A stretch of DNA of 64,000 nucleotides from Mycetocola lacteus (lineage in GTDB: Bacteria > Actinomycetota > Actinomycetes > Actinomycetales > Microbacteriaceae). The position numbers and the translations under genes are program-made. Under the pieces are notes generated by a model, which was not told the origin of the DNA, searched no databases, and saw only the letters and a program-made list of their open reading frames with translations. The stretch covers positions 62,001 through 126,000 of the forward strand of contig NZ_RCUY01000015.1 of the NCBI RefSeq assembly GCF_003667575.1, given 5' to 3'. Shown here in pieces: positions 25,707 through 33,587 of this stretch (its first letter is position 1; each line of letters opens with the position of its first letter).

Positions 25707-26702
25707 ATGTCCTACTCCGCCGCAGAGGTTTCCGTGACCGACATCCTGGCCACCGCTCACGTTGTGGATCTTCCCCTCAACACGCGCTTCCGCGGCCTGC
25801 TGCGTCGCGAGGCCCTGGTGTTTGAGGGGCCACGCGGATGGAGCGAGTTCTCCCCGTTTGTCGAGTATGAACCGGCCGAGGCGCGAACATGGCTGGATGC
25901 GGCGATCGATTTTGCCTATGGGCCCGAACCCGAGCTGCTGCGCACCGAGATTCCGGTGAACGCCACGGTGCCCGCGGTGGCCGCCGAAGCGGTGCCCGCG
26001 GTACTTGCCCGCTTCCCCGGCTGCACCACGGCCAAGGTTAAGGTGGCCGAGCGCGGGCAGACCCTGGCCGAGGATGTGGCGCGGGTTGCCGCCGTCCGCT
26101 CGGTCCTCGGTCCCGCGGGCAACATCCGCGTGGATGCCAACGGCGGTTGGAGCGTGGCCGAGGCGGAGCTGGCACTGGCGGCTCTCGCACCCTATGAGCT
26201 GGAATATGCCGAGCAGCCGTGTGCGACCGTGTCCGAACTCTCCGAGCTGCGCACACGTATTCTCGGGCTCGGGGTGCGGATCGCCGCCGATGAGAGTGTC
26301 CGCAAGGCCGAGGATCCCCTGGCCGTCGCCCGGGCCGGGGCCGCCGATCTGCTGGTGATTAAGGCGCAGCCGCTGGGCGGGATCGCCCGGGCTCGCGATA
26401 TCGTTGCCGCGGCCGGTCTCCCGGTGGTGGTGTCCAGCGCGTTGGACACCTCGATCGGCCTCTCGATGGGTGCACGGCTGGCCGCCTCGCTGCCCGAAAT
26501 CTCGTTCGCGTGTGGCCTGGGCACGGCGGCGCTGCTCGCGGCGGATGTGACCGATCACCCCCTGTTGCCCCGCGACGGGGCGATCCACACCGGCCGGATC
26601 GCCGTGAATCCGGACCTGCTGACGCGCTATGCCGCCGCTCCCGAGCGCCGCGACTGGTGGTTCGAGCGGGTCCGAGCCTGCGTCGCCGTAGCTGAGCAGT
26701 AG
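25707..26702 (+). CDS. menC: o-succinylbenzoate synthase
   Basis: Enolase-superfamily dehydratase making o-succinylbenzoate from SHCHC. 331 residues. Seen: the catalytic KxK in TTAKVKVAE (about 110-115), metal ligands Asp in IRVDANGGW (about 139-147), Glu in YAEQP and Asp in AADESVRK (about 192-199), then the second catalytic Lys in LLVIKAQPLGG (about 217). It completes the set menF, D, C, E, B, A, G in this window but is separated from menB by the lipoproteins and the gluconate cassette. A start a few codons further in is possible. Confidence 0.92.
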   Translation: MSYSAAEVSVTDILATAHVVDLPLNTRFRGLLRREALVFEGPRGWSEFSPFVEYEPAEARTWLDAAIDFAYGPEPELLRTEIPVNATVPAVAAEAVPAVLARFPGCTTAKVKVAERGQTLAEDVARVAAVRSVLGPAGNIRVDANGGWSVAEAELALAALAPYELEYAEQPCATVSELSELRTRILGLGVRIAADESVRKAEDPLAVARAGAADLLVIKAQPLGGIARARDIVAAAGLPVVVSSALDTSIGLSMGARLAASLPEISFACGLGTAALLAADVTDHPLLPRDGAIHTGRIAVNPDLLTRYAAAPERRDWWFERVRACVAVAEQ

Positions 26703-26764
26703 CCTGGAATATCAGATGTGATCTTGAATCCGTGGGACCTCGGGAAAATACTTAAATAACCCGC

Positions 26765-26777
26765 GTCATGAAATGAC
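26765..26777. promoter_or_regulatory. palindrome upstream of the sigma-factor gene
   Basis: GTCAT-GAA-ATGAC, perfect 5-bp arms, about 210 bp before the sigma factor start and next to an AT-rich promoter-like patch (26748-26760). Candidate operator or processing site. Confidence 0.3.
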
Positions 26778-26865
26778 CAACCCCCGCTCTAGTTGGGTGT
26801 ACGGGGTAGCAACACATCGGCCGCAGCTCCACCCCGTGCCGACGTGAGTACCCGGGGAGGTATTC

Positions 26866-26979
26866 ATGCCGCGGAGAGGGTGGGCACTGGGGAGTGCACA
26901 ATATCCCCCCTCTCCGCGGAAAATCCCCCACCCCACTCGGTTGCCCAGCCGAGCTCCCCCACCCAAGGATCACCTCTGA
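26866..26979 (+). CDS. possible 37-codon leader peptide upstream of the sigma factor
   Basis: Short ORF with one of the best ribosome-binding sites in the window (GGGGAGG, 5-nt spacing, ATG). It encodes a Pro/Arg-rich peptide beginning MPRRGWALGSAQYPPSP and ends in a TGA that overlaps the likely sigma-factor start. Much of its sequence lies in a large inverted repeat (26870-26921). Its proline runs could stall ribosomes. It may be a regulatory leader that couples translation of the sigma gene; no homology is recognised. Confidence 0.4.
   Translation: MPRRGWALGSAQYPPSPRKIPHPTRLPSRAPPPKDHL
26870..26921 (+). promoter_or_regulatory. large inverted repeat in the sigma-factor leader
   Basis: CCGCGGAGAGGG pairs perfectly with CCCTCTCCGCGG across 28 nt, and the loop holds a second stem GCACT/AGTGC. 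It is not followed by a U tract and lies inside the short leader ORF, so a translation-sensing structure is more likely than a terminator. Confidence 0.5.
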
Positions 26980-28634
26980 ACAGCGAACAACCCGCCCCCG
27001 ACGACTCCGAACTTCTCCGCGCCGCCCGCGCCGGTGAAGAGGGGGCATTTGCGACGCTCTGGACGCGTCATGCGGAAGCCGGAAAACGCGCGTCGCGGGC
27101 CATCTCCCGCTCTTTTGACGCAGACGATGTGGTGTCCGAGGCCTTTAGTCGCATCATCGCCACGGTCAACCGTGGGTCCGGTCCGCAGGACGCATTCCGC
27201 CCCTACCTCTTTGCCACCATCCGTTCGGTAATCGCCCGCTGGGGCGGCCGCCAGCACGAGGTGAACGTGGATCAGCTGGAGGTTGTTGGTGACCTCAGCG
27301 CCGATATGACCTCCAAGGAGTTTGAACGCCAGCTGATCGTTCGAGCATTTGCGACGCTGCCCACCCGCTGGCAGGAGGTGCTCTGGTATGTCGAAGTTGA
27401 GGGGAAGCGGCCACGCCAGATCGCCCCGCTGATCGGTGTCAGCGCAAACTCGGTATCCGCGCTGGCGTATCGCGCCCGTGAGGGACTGCGTCAGGCCTGG
27501 ATTCAGGAGCACTTTGCGATCCTCCCCGCCGAGAGCGAGCACCGCTGGGTGGTCCAGCGCATCGGCGAGTACAGCCGTGATGCGCTGAGCACGAGGGACC
27601 GAGCCCGCTTCGACACCCATATCGACCAGTGCGACTCCTGTCGCGCGCTGGTGGTCGAGGGGCGCGAACTCGCCGGCAGCCTGCGGGTATGGCTGCTGCC
27701 CGCGCTGATCGGCACCGGTGCCGCCGCCTACCTCGCCGGAAACTCCTCGAGTTCGGCGGTCGCCGCCGTCGCGGCCCTGCGCCACAGCAAACCCGCCATG
27801 ACCATCACCGCCACCGCCACCGCCGGAGCACTGGTCGCCGCGGGCATTATTGGTGTGGCCCTGCTTCCCAAGGCCTCGCCGCCGCCGGCCCAGTCCGCCG
27901 CACGTCCGGGCACCACGGCCCCCCTGGTACCCTCGGGCCCAGTTACCCCGCAGCCCGAACAACCCGAACAACCCGTGAGCGAGGATGCCGACCCGGGCAT
28001 CACGCTGCTCCCCGGTATCACCGCGACCCCCAGCGCCGATGCGCCGCGTGTTCCGGAGATATCGTCGCCCTCACCAAGCGTTCTGCCCACACCGCAGCCC
28101 TCGACATCCGCACCAACCCCCGCCACACCGGAGGCACCACGGATCACCCGCGTCGATGATGGTGGCGGTCTGCTCTGGCCGATTCTCAGCGGTACGGCCG
28201 AGCCCGAGGCCGCGGTTCACCTCACCGGACCGGGGGTGGATGCGACGGTCCTCGCCGATGACAGCGGCCGATGGCACACGGCTCCGCTCGAGCTGCCCGC
28301 GGGGTTCTCGCAGCTGCGGGTCGATCAGAGCGTCGAGGATGAGACCTCGCCGGAGACCACTCAGACGATCCTGCTGACCACCCCCGAGCGCCCCACCGTG
28401 CGGTGGGATCCGGTGTATGGCATCACCGCCATCATCCGTTCGCAGCCGGGGGCTCCGGCGGTCCTCACCATCGATCCGCTGGGTACCCGACCGATCACCG
28501 GCGGAACCGACGGAGTGACCGAGACCCCGATCAACATTCCCGCCACACTCTCCCGGGTTGTCCTCAGCGCCCACTATGAGCAGGGTGAGCGCCGCGGGCC
28601 CACAAGCGCCGCGACGGTGGTCATCACCCAGTAG
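26976..28634 (+). CDS. ECF-like sigma factor fused to zinc-finger anti-sigma and extracytoplasmic domain
   Basis: About 552 residues. Order: sigma region 2 (about 12-80; SFDADDVVSEAFSRII), sigma region 4 HTH (about 118-180; QIAPLIGVSANSVSALAYRA), an anti-sigma zinc finger HxxxCxxC (His 215, Cys 219, Cys 222), a hydrophobic stretch (about 235-255) and a membrane helix (about 272-295). Next comes a Pro/Ser/Thr-rich linker (295-395), then two beta-rich Ig-like repeats to the end. So one chain holds a sigma factor and its own membrane-anchored inhibitor. No ATG/GTG/TTG fits the expected N-terminus; CTG 26976 after AAGGA is the best candidate, overlapping the leader ORF stop. GTG 26880 is an alternative. 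Confidence 0.8.
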   Translation: MNSEQPAPDDSELLRAARAGEEGAFATLWTRHAEAGKRASRAISRSFDADDVVSEAFSRIIATVNRGSGPQDAFRPYLFATIRSVIARWGGRQHEVNVDQLEVVGDLSADMTSKEFERQLIVRAFATLPTRWQEVLWYVEVEGKRPRQIAPLIGVSANSVSALAYRAREGLRQAWIQEHFAILPAESEHRWVVQRIGEYSRDALSTRDRARFDTHIDQCDSCRALVVEGRELAGSLRVWLLPALIGTGAAAYLAGNSSSSAVAAVAALRHSKPAMTITATATAGALVAAGIIGVALLPKASPPPAQSAARPGTTAPLVPSGPVTPQPEQPEQPVSEDADPGITLLPGITATPSADAPRVPEISSPSPSVLPTPQPSTSAPTPATPEAPRITRVDDGGGLLWPILSGTAEPEAAVHLTGPGVDATVLADDSGRWHTAPLELPAGFSQLRVDQSVEDETSPETTQTILLTTPERPTVRWDPVYGITAIIRSQPGAPAVLTIDPLGTRPITGGTDGVTETPINIPATLSRVVLSAHYEQGERRGPTSAATVVITQ

Positions 28635-28641
28635 CCGATAT

Positions 28642-28678
28642 ACAAAACCCCCACACCGTCCGGGTGTGGGGGTTTTGT
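28642..28678. terminator. bidirectional terminator between the sigma gene and ccsB
   Basis: ACAAAACCCCCACACC pairs with GGGTGTGGGGGTTTTGT around a 3-5 nt loop; T4 on one side and A4 on the other. Confidence 0.9.
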
Positions 28679-28694
28679 GATGCCGCGTGCGGGT

Positions 28695-29753
28695 TTACAG
28701 ACCCGAGTAGGCGTGCAGGCCCTTGAAGAACAGGTTGACCACGGTGAAGTTGAACAGCACCGTGACGGCACCGATCATCGACAGCCAGGCCGCACGGTTT
28801 CCGCGCCAGCCGCGGGTCGCGCGAGCGTGAATGTATCCGGCGTAGACCACCCAGATGATGAAGGTCCACACCTCCTTGACGTCCCAGCCCCAGTAACGAC
28901 CCCAGGCGGCTTCGGCCCAGATCGCGCCGGCGATCAGGGTGAAGGTCCAGAGGATAAAGCCGATGATGTTCACGCGGTAGGACAGGTTGTCCAGACGCTG
29001 CGAGCTGGGCAGGGTCGCCATGAAACGGAAGCGCTTGGCCGACAGGGCGGTTCCGGCGGCCTCGCGGCGGGCCTGGATCAGCTGCAGGGCGGTGAGCGCG
29101 AAGCCGAGGAAGAAGAATCCGGTTCCGGTGGTGGCCACAAACACGTGGATCACCAGCCAGGCCGACTGCAGTGCCGGCGGCAGCGGGGCCACCTCGATGT
29201 AGAAGTTCAGCGAGGACAGGCCCAACAGGATCACGATCAGGCCCATGATGAAGGCACCGAGGAAGCGCAGGTCCACGCGGGTCAGGATGATCAGGAACAC
29301 GGCCACGATCACGGCGGTGCCGGTCATCGCGAACTCGTACATGTTGGCCCACGGCACCCGGCCTGCGGCCACACCACGGGTGATGACCGCGGTGAGGTGC
29401 AGCAGAAAGCCAAGGATAGAGAGGGCCACACCGATCCGCAGGGATACCGAACGGGTCGCGGTGACCGTGCCCGAGTGGTCCTCTTCCAGGGTCAGGGTGC
29501 CCCCGGCCGGGCGGCCGGGACGCGCCTGAGCAGCGCCGGCAGAACCGGCGGCTACGGAGGCGGAGGCCCCCACCGCGACGGGCTCACCGGCGGCCGCGCG
29601 CTCGGCGGCGGCTGCCTTCTCGGCGGCCTCGTCGGCGGCGGCGGCGACCTCGGCGCTTCGGCGCGCCAGGTCAAAGGCGAATGCCACGAAGGCGATCGCA
29701 TACAGCGCGATTGCCGACCACAGGGCATATACGGAGATCAGATCAAGTGTCAC
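28695..29753 (-). CDS. ccsB: cytochrome c biogenesis protein CcsB/CcsA (heme handling)
   Basis: Integral membrane part of the system II cytochrome c synthase. 352 residues with about eight membrane helices. Seen: an Ala-rich charged linker after the first helix (about 30-80), TRGVAAGRVPWANMYEF (external His/Arg region), and the heme-binding WWD-type signature WGRYWGWDVKEVWTF (about 283-297). Start GTG 29753 overlaps the resB stop by 4 nt. Last gene of the operon phosphatase-tlpA-ccdA-resB-ccsB. Confidence 0.94.
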   Translation of the reverse strand: MTLDLISVYALWSAIALYAIAFVAFAFDLARRSAEVAAAADEAAEKAAAAERAAAGEPVAVGASASVAAGSAGAAQARPGRPAGGTLTLEEDHSGTVTATRSVSLRIGVALSILGFLLHLTAVITRGVAAGRVPWANMYEFAMTGTAVIVAVFLIILTRVDLRFLGAFIMGLIVILLGLSSLNFYIEVAPLPPALQSAWLVIHVFVATTGTGFFFLGFALTALQLIQARREAAGTALSAKRFRFMATLPSSQRLDNLSYRVNIIGFILWTFTLIAGAIWAEAAWGRYWGWDVKEVWTFIIWVVYAGYIHARATRGWRGNRAAWLSMIGAVTVLFNFTVVNLFFKGLHAYSGL

Positions 29754-31456
29754 GCTTCTACGTTACCTTCCCGGGCCTCATCGGGGACTGCCCCGAGGGC
29801 TCGAATATGCCGTTCGGCAATATTGTCCACGGCCTCACGCAGGCCGGGGTCTTCTCCACGGGCCAGGCCCGCGTATTCCATCAGGACGGTGCCGTCGGCA
29901 CCCTCGGTTGCCTTCACCCACACGCGGCGGCGCGGGATGAACAGCGAGGTCAGCAGGCCCAGCAGGATCAGACCGGCGAAGATTCCCACCCACACCTGGG
30001 TCGGATCGCGGTGAATATCCAGCGAGGCGAAGCGGGCGACCGAGCCCGCATAGTCATCCTTCTTGGGGTGGGGGTTGACGTTTTCAAACGTGATCGTCCC
30101 CAGCCCGTCGGGCAGGTTTTCGGTTTGGCCGGGCATGAGCTTGAGCGGCGCGGTGCCACCCTCCTTCTTGCCGATGGTGCGGCCGGCGATCTCGGTCATC
30201 TTGTCGGTGTCCAGCGAGTAGACCGACTTCGGCACACCGTCGTTGATACCCAGGTCACCCGAGTAGACGTTGAGGCTCAGCGTCGGGTAGATCAGGTCGG
30301 GGTAGTTCGAGGCGAACGCCCCGGTGGTCTGCTCGACCGCGGTGGGGTAGAAGAAACCGATCATGCCGATCTGCTTGGCCAGCCCGTCCGGAATCTTGAT
30401 GACACCCTGCGAGGTGAGATTGGTGTCCATCGGCAGGAACGGGATCGAGTCGGTGAAGACCACGTTGCCCTCGGGGTCGCGCACGGTCACCTTGGGTGCG
30501 TAGCCGTTACCCAGCAGGTAGACGTTAGTGCCGTCGATACGCAGCGGCTGGTTGACCTTGATCTGGTGCTTCTCGGTGTCGCCGTCCACGTCCCGCGAGG
30601 TTACGTGGGCGGTGTAGTCGATGGCCTGGCCGTAGGCGTTGATGTTTTTGGTCTCGTACTCCACGTCAAATTTGTCGAGCTTGAGCGAGTAGGGGGGCAG
30701 CGACTCGGTGTCCACAAAGCGGCCCGGGTTGAAGGAGTTGAAGTCGACCAGCGAGTTGACGAAGGTCTGGCCCTCGACCACCACCTTCTGCCCCGCATAG
30801 CCAAAGCCGCCACCAAAGCCCACGGCCACCAGGACCAGCACCAGGGCCGAGTGGAAGAGCAGGTTTCCGGTTTCGCGCAGGTATCCACGCTCGGCGGAGA
30901 CCGAGGCCACGCCATCCTTGCCGGTGTAGATTTCGGTGCGGTAGCCCGACTTCTTCAGCAGGTCGCGGGCGGCGGTGATCGCCTCGCCGGTGCTGCCACC
31001 GGACAGGTTCTGCTCGCGGTGCACCGCAAGCCGGTTGAGCCGAGCCGGGGTGCGCGGCGGGCGCTGACGCATCGCCTGATAGTGGTGCTTGGTGCGCGGG
31101 ATGATGCAGCCGATCAGCGACACAAACAGCAGCAGATAGATCGCCGAGAACCACGCCGAGCTGTACACGTCGAACATCTGGATCTTGTCCAGGACCGGTG
31201 CCAGGTCGGGGTTGTCGCGGAAGTACTGGATCACACCGTTGGGGTCCGAGCTGCGCTGCGGGACCAGGGATCCGGGCACCGCGGCGATCGCCAGCAGCAG
31301 GAGCAGCAGCAGCGCGGTGCGCATGCTGGTGAGCTGACGCCACGCAAAGCGCAGCGCTCCCACAAACCCCAGCTTGGGGGCGTTAATCGGGGCGTCGGGC
31401 TCACTCTGGGGTGAGCTCGCGTCTACGTAATCAGATGGCCGGGTCAAAGCCTGCAA
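29750..31456 (-). CDS. resB: cytochrome c biogenesis protein ResB
   Basis: Partner of CcsB in apocytochrome-heme ligation. 568 residues: membrane helices near 40-62, 100-120, 188-210 and 505-525, with a large extracytoplasmic domain (about 215-500) between the third and fourth. The family opening LGFVGALRFAWRQLTSMRTALLL is visible. Start TTG 31456 overlaps the ccdA end by 26 nt; another in-frame TTG lies four codons downstream, so the exact start is uncertain. Confidence 0.93.
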   Translation of the reverse strand: MQALTRPSDYVDASSPQSEPDAPINAPKLGFVGALRFAWRQLTSMRTALLLLLLLAIAAVPGSLVPQRSSDPNGVIQYFRDNPDLAPVLDKIQMFDVYSSAWFSAIYLLLFVSLIGCIIPRTKHHYQAMRQRPPRTPARLNRLAVHREQNLSGGSTGEAITAARDLLKKSGYRTEIYTGKDGVASVSAERGYLRETGNLLFHSALVLVLVAVGFGGGFGYAGQKVVVEGQTFVNSLVDFNSFNPGRFVDTESLPPYSLKLDKFDVEYETKNINAYGQAIDYTAHVTSRDVDGDTEKHQIKVNQPLRIDGTNVYLLGNGYAPKVTVRDPEGNVVFTDSIPFLPMDTNLTSQGVIKIPDGLAKQIGMIGFFYPTAVEQTTGAFASNYPDLIYPTLSLNVYSGDLGINDGVPKSVYSLDTDKMTEIAGRTIGKKEGGTAPLKLMPGQTENLPDGLGTITFENVNPHPKKDDYAGSVARFASLDIHRDPTQVWVGIFAGLILLGLLTSLFIPRRRVWVKATEGADGTVLMEYAGLARGEDPGLREAVDNIAERHIRALGAVPDEAREGNVEA

Positions 31457-32177
31457 TCACCGAACCTAGGCTAGACATCAGTTGACCCCATAGTCCGGTG
31501 ACCATGAGGAGTCCGATGAGAACGAGCAGAACGCCACCGGCGATGTTAATCACGCGGATATGACGCTTGAGGAATTTAGTGGCACCGGCCATCCAGCCGA
31601 AGCCGAGGGCTACCAGGATGAAGGGCAGTCCGAGGCCGATGCAGTAGGCGATCGCCAGGATCACCGCGCGACCCACGGTGCCCGAGTTGTAACCCAGGCT
31701 GAGGATCGCGGTCAGGGTCGGTCCGAGGCACGGCACCCAGCCCACTGCAAACACGATGCCGAGTAGCGGGGCACCCACGAGGCCCGTGGCGGGGGTCCAG
31801 GAGGGCTTCCACTCACGCTGCAGGAAGCTGACCTGACCCACGAAGGCCACACCCATGATGATGATGACCACGCCGAGAATGCGGGTGATGATCCCGCTCC
31901 ACTCCACCAGGAAGACTCCGGCGGCACCGGCGACGATGCTCATCAGCACAAAAACGAGGGTAAAGCCGAGGACAAAAAGGATCACCCCGAGCAGTAGACG
32001 ACGACGCTCCCGCGCCGGACGCTCACCGCTCTGCGGGGCCATGCCGCCCACATAGGCGAGGTAGCCGGGAACCAGCGGCAGCACACACGGCGAGGCAAAG
32101 GACACCAGGCCGGCCAGCAATGCCAAAGGAATGGCGACCAGAAGGCCGCCGTCCCCGATGATTTGACCGATATTCAT
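31431..32177 (-). CDS. ccdA: thiol-disulfide transmembrane protein CcdA
   Basis: Carries reducing equivalents across the membrane to keep apocytochrome c cysteines reduced. 248 residues, six or seven helices. Seen: ASPCVLPLVPGYLAYVGG (about 28-45, first redox Cys) and GWVPCLGPTLTAIL (about 145-158, second redox Cys), each next to a proline as in CcdA/DsbD. Sits 4 nt after the tlpA-like gene and overlaps resB. Confidence 0.95.
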   Translation of the reverse strand: MNIGQIIGDGGLLVAIPLALLAGLVSFASPCVLPLVPGYLAYVGGMAPQSGERPARERRRLLLGVILFVLGFTLVFVLMSIVAGAAGVFLVEWSGIITRILGVVIIIMGVAFVGQVSFLQREWKPSWTPATGLVGAPLLGIVFAVGWVPCLGPTLTAILSLGYNSGTVGRAVILAIAYCIGLGLPFILVALGFGWMAGATKFLKRHIRVINIAGGVLLVLIGLLMVTGLWGQLMSSLGSVIAGFDPAI

Positions 32178-32181
32178 CCGA

Positions 32182-32796
32182 TTATTTCTCGGCGATCGTG
32201 TCGCGGATCAGGGTGTCCAGGATCGAGCGGTCGCTGATCTTGCCCAGGATACGGGCGGCCACGCGGCCCTCCTTGTCGATCACCAGGGTGGTTGGCACCG
32301 CGTTGGGGCGCACCTGGCCGGTGAAGGCGAGCTTCACGGCACCGTCGTTGATGTCGAGGATCGAGGGGTAGGTGACCCCGTAGGTCTTGTTGAAGGCCAG
32401 CGCGGTTTCGGCCTGGTCGTAGACGTTGACACCCACGAAGCTGGCACCCTTGCCGTCGTACTTCTCGTTCAGCGCCTGCAGATCGGGGGCCTCGGCACGG
32501 CAGGGCGCACAGCCCGCATACCAGAAGTTCAGGACCACCACGTCGCCGAGCAGGTCGGCGGAGGCGATGTTCTTGCCCTCCTCGTCCTTGCCCTCATAGG
32601 ACACCGGCTTTTCGCGATCCTTCGCGGCAATCTCGGTCACGCTACCGTCACCGGCAATGTAGTTCTTGTTGTCGGCAGAGGTGTATTCGCTGGCGAGCTT
32701 GTCGTTGGCGCAGCCGGCCAGGGTCAGCACCATCGCGAGTGCCGCGGCACCCACCATGCCCGCGCGTCCCAGCTTCGAGCCTCGGAATCCGATCAT
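32182..32796 (-). CDS. ResA/TlpA-like thioredoxin-fold lipoprotein
   Basis: 204 residues. Lipoprotein signal peptide with lipobox LAGC (Cys 29), then a thioredoxin fold with active site WYAGCAPCRAEAP (Cys 96 and Cys 99) and cis-Pro in RPNAVPTTLVID (about 165-173). Reduces the CXXCH cysteines of apocytochrome c outside the membrane, taking electrons from CcdA encoded 4 nt downstream. Member of the cytochrome c maturation operon. Confidence 0.95.
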   Translation of the reverse strand: MIGFRGSKLGRAGMVGAAALAMVLTLAGCANDKLASEYTSADNKNYIAGDGSVTEIAAKDREKPVSYEGKDEEGKNIASADLLGDVVVLNFWYAGCAPCRAEAPDLQALNEKYDGKGASFVGVNVYDQAETALAFNKTYGVTYPSILDINDGAVKLAFTGQVRPNAVPTTLVIDKEGRVAARILGKISDRSILDTLIRDTIAEK

Positions 32797-32798
32797 CG

Positions 32799-33434
32799 CT
32801 ATACCGCTCCTACATCCAGCGAGCCCGCAGCCAGTTCGGCCGCCGGGTCTCGATACTCCACCTCGACAAAACGGTCACCCACCTTTTCCAGGGTGGTGAT
32901 GCTTGAGAGCGCACAGCGGCGCTTACGCGGATCGTGCCGCAGGGCCTCATCGGCGAGGTAGCGGTGCACCATCCAGATCGGAAGCTGGTGGCTGACGATC
33001 ACGGCGTCACCCGAGGAGGTGGTCTTCCAGGCGTGCTCGATGGCCGCCATCATCCGGGTCACAATCGATCCGTAGGGCTCACCCCAGCTGGGCAGGTTCG
33101 GGTCGCGCAGGGCCGGCCAGTTGCGCGGGTTGAGGACCGCACGGCGCATCTGCTTGCCCTCGAAGTGGTTGTGGGGTTCGATCACGCGCTCATCCAACAC
33201 CGGGGTCAGCCCGAGCAGGGCGGCCACCGGGGCGGCGGATTCCTGGGTGCGCTGCAGCGGAGAGGCGATCAGGGTGCCGTATTTTCGATCCCGCGCCAGG
33301 AGGTCGTTGGCGGCCGCCGCGGCCATCTTGTGTCCGCGTTCGGACAGGCCAAAGCCGGGCAGGCGTCCATACAGGACTCGATCGGGATTAAAGACCTCGC
33401 CGTGACGGACGAGGTGAATCTGGGCAGCAACCAC
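32799..33434 (-). CDS. histidine phosphatase family protein
   Basis: 211 residues of the phosphoglycerate-mutase-like superfamily. Seen: catalytic LVRHGEVFNPD (His near 10), GFGLSERG, SPLQRTQESA (Arg about 60), an acid in ERVIEPHNHFEG, and the second His in VIVSHQLPIW (about 150). First gene of the cytochrome c maturation operon; only 2 nt separate it from the tlpA-like gene, an order common in actinobacteria. Substrate unknown. GTG start preceded by TAGACT at 6 nt, so probably leaderless. Confidence 0.88.
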   Translation of the reverse strand: MVAAQIHLVRHGEVFNPDRVLYGRLPGFGLSERGHKMAAAAANDLLARDRKYGTLIASPLQRTQESAAPVAALLGLTPVLDERVIEPHNHFEGKQMRRAVLNPRNWPALRDPNLPSWGEPYGSIVTRMMAAIEHAWKTTSSGDAVIVSHQLPIWMVHRYLADEALRHDPRKRRCALSSITTLEKVGDRFVEVEYRDPAAELAAGSLDVGAV

Positions 33435-33440
33435 GTCCCC

Positions 33441-33446
33441 AGTCTA
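33441..33446 (-). promoter_or_regulatory. -10 box of the cytochrome c maturation operon, leaderless
   Basis: TAGACT on the minus strand, 6 nt before the GTG at 33434. Confidence 0.5.
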
Positions 33447-33575
33447 CGTGGGCTCAGGCTGTGAAAACGCTCACTATGAGTTTGCCGAGAATTCGCTCCA
33501 TCTCCAGGAACTTCAGGTATCACGCATACGCGCCAGAAAGTAGCGGTGCGGGCCACGGGCGGGCCGGGCCTCGGC

Positions 33576-33581
33576 TAAGCT
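33576..33581 (+). promoter_or_regulatory. -10 box of asnS, leaderless
   Basis: TAAGCT followed by 6 nt and the GTG at 33588; no Shine-Dalgarno. Confidence 0.5.
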
Positions 33582-33587
33582 GGGCAC

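Noticed and set aside
26752..27048. 98-residue minus-strand open frame before the sigma gene
   Set aside because: No start signal; covers the leader hairpin and the sigma N-terminus on the other strand.
29681..31414. 577-residue plus-strand open frame
   Set aside because: Antisense to resB, which has clear membrane helices and operon overlaps.
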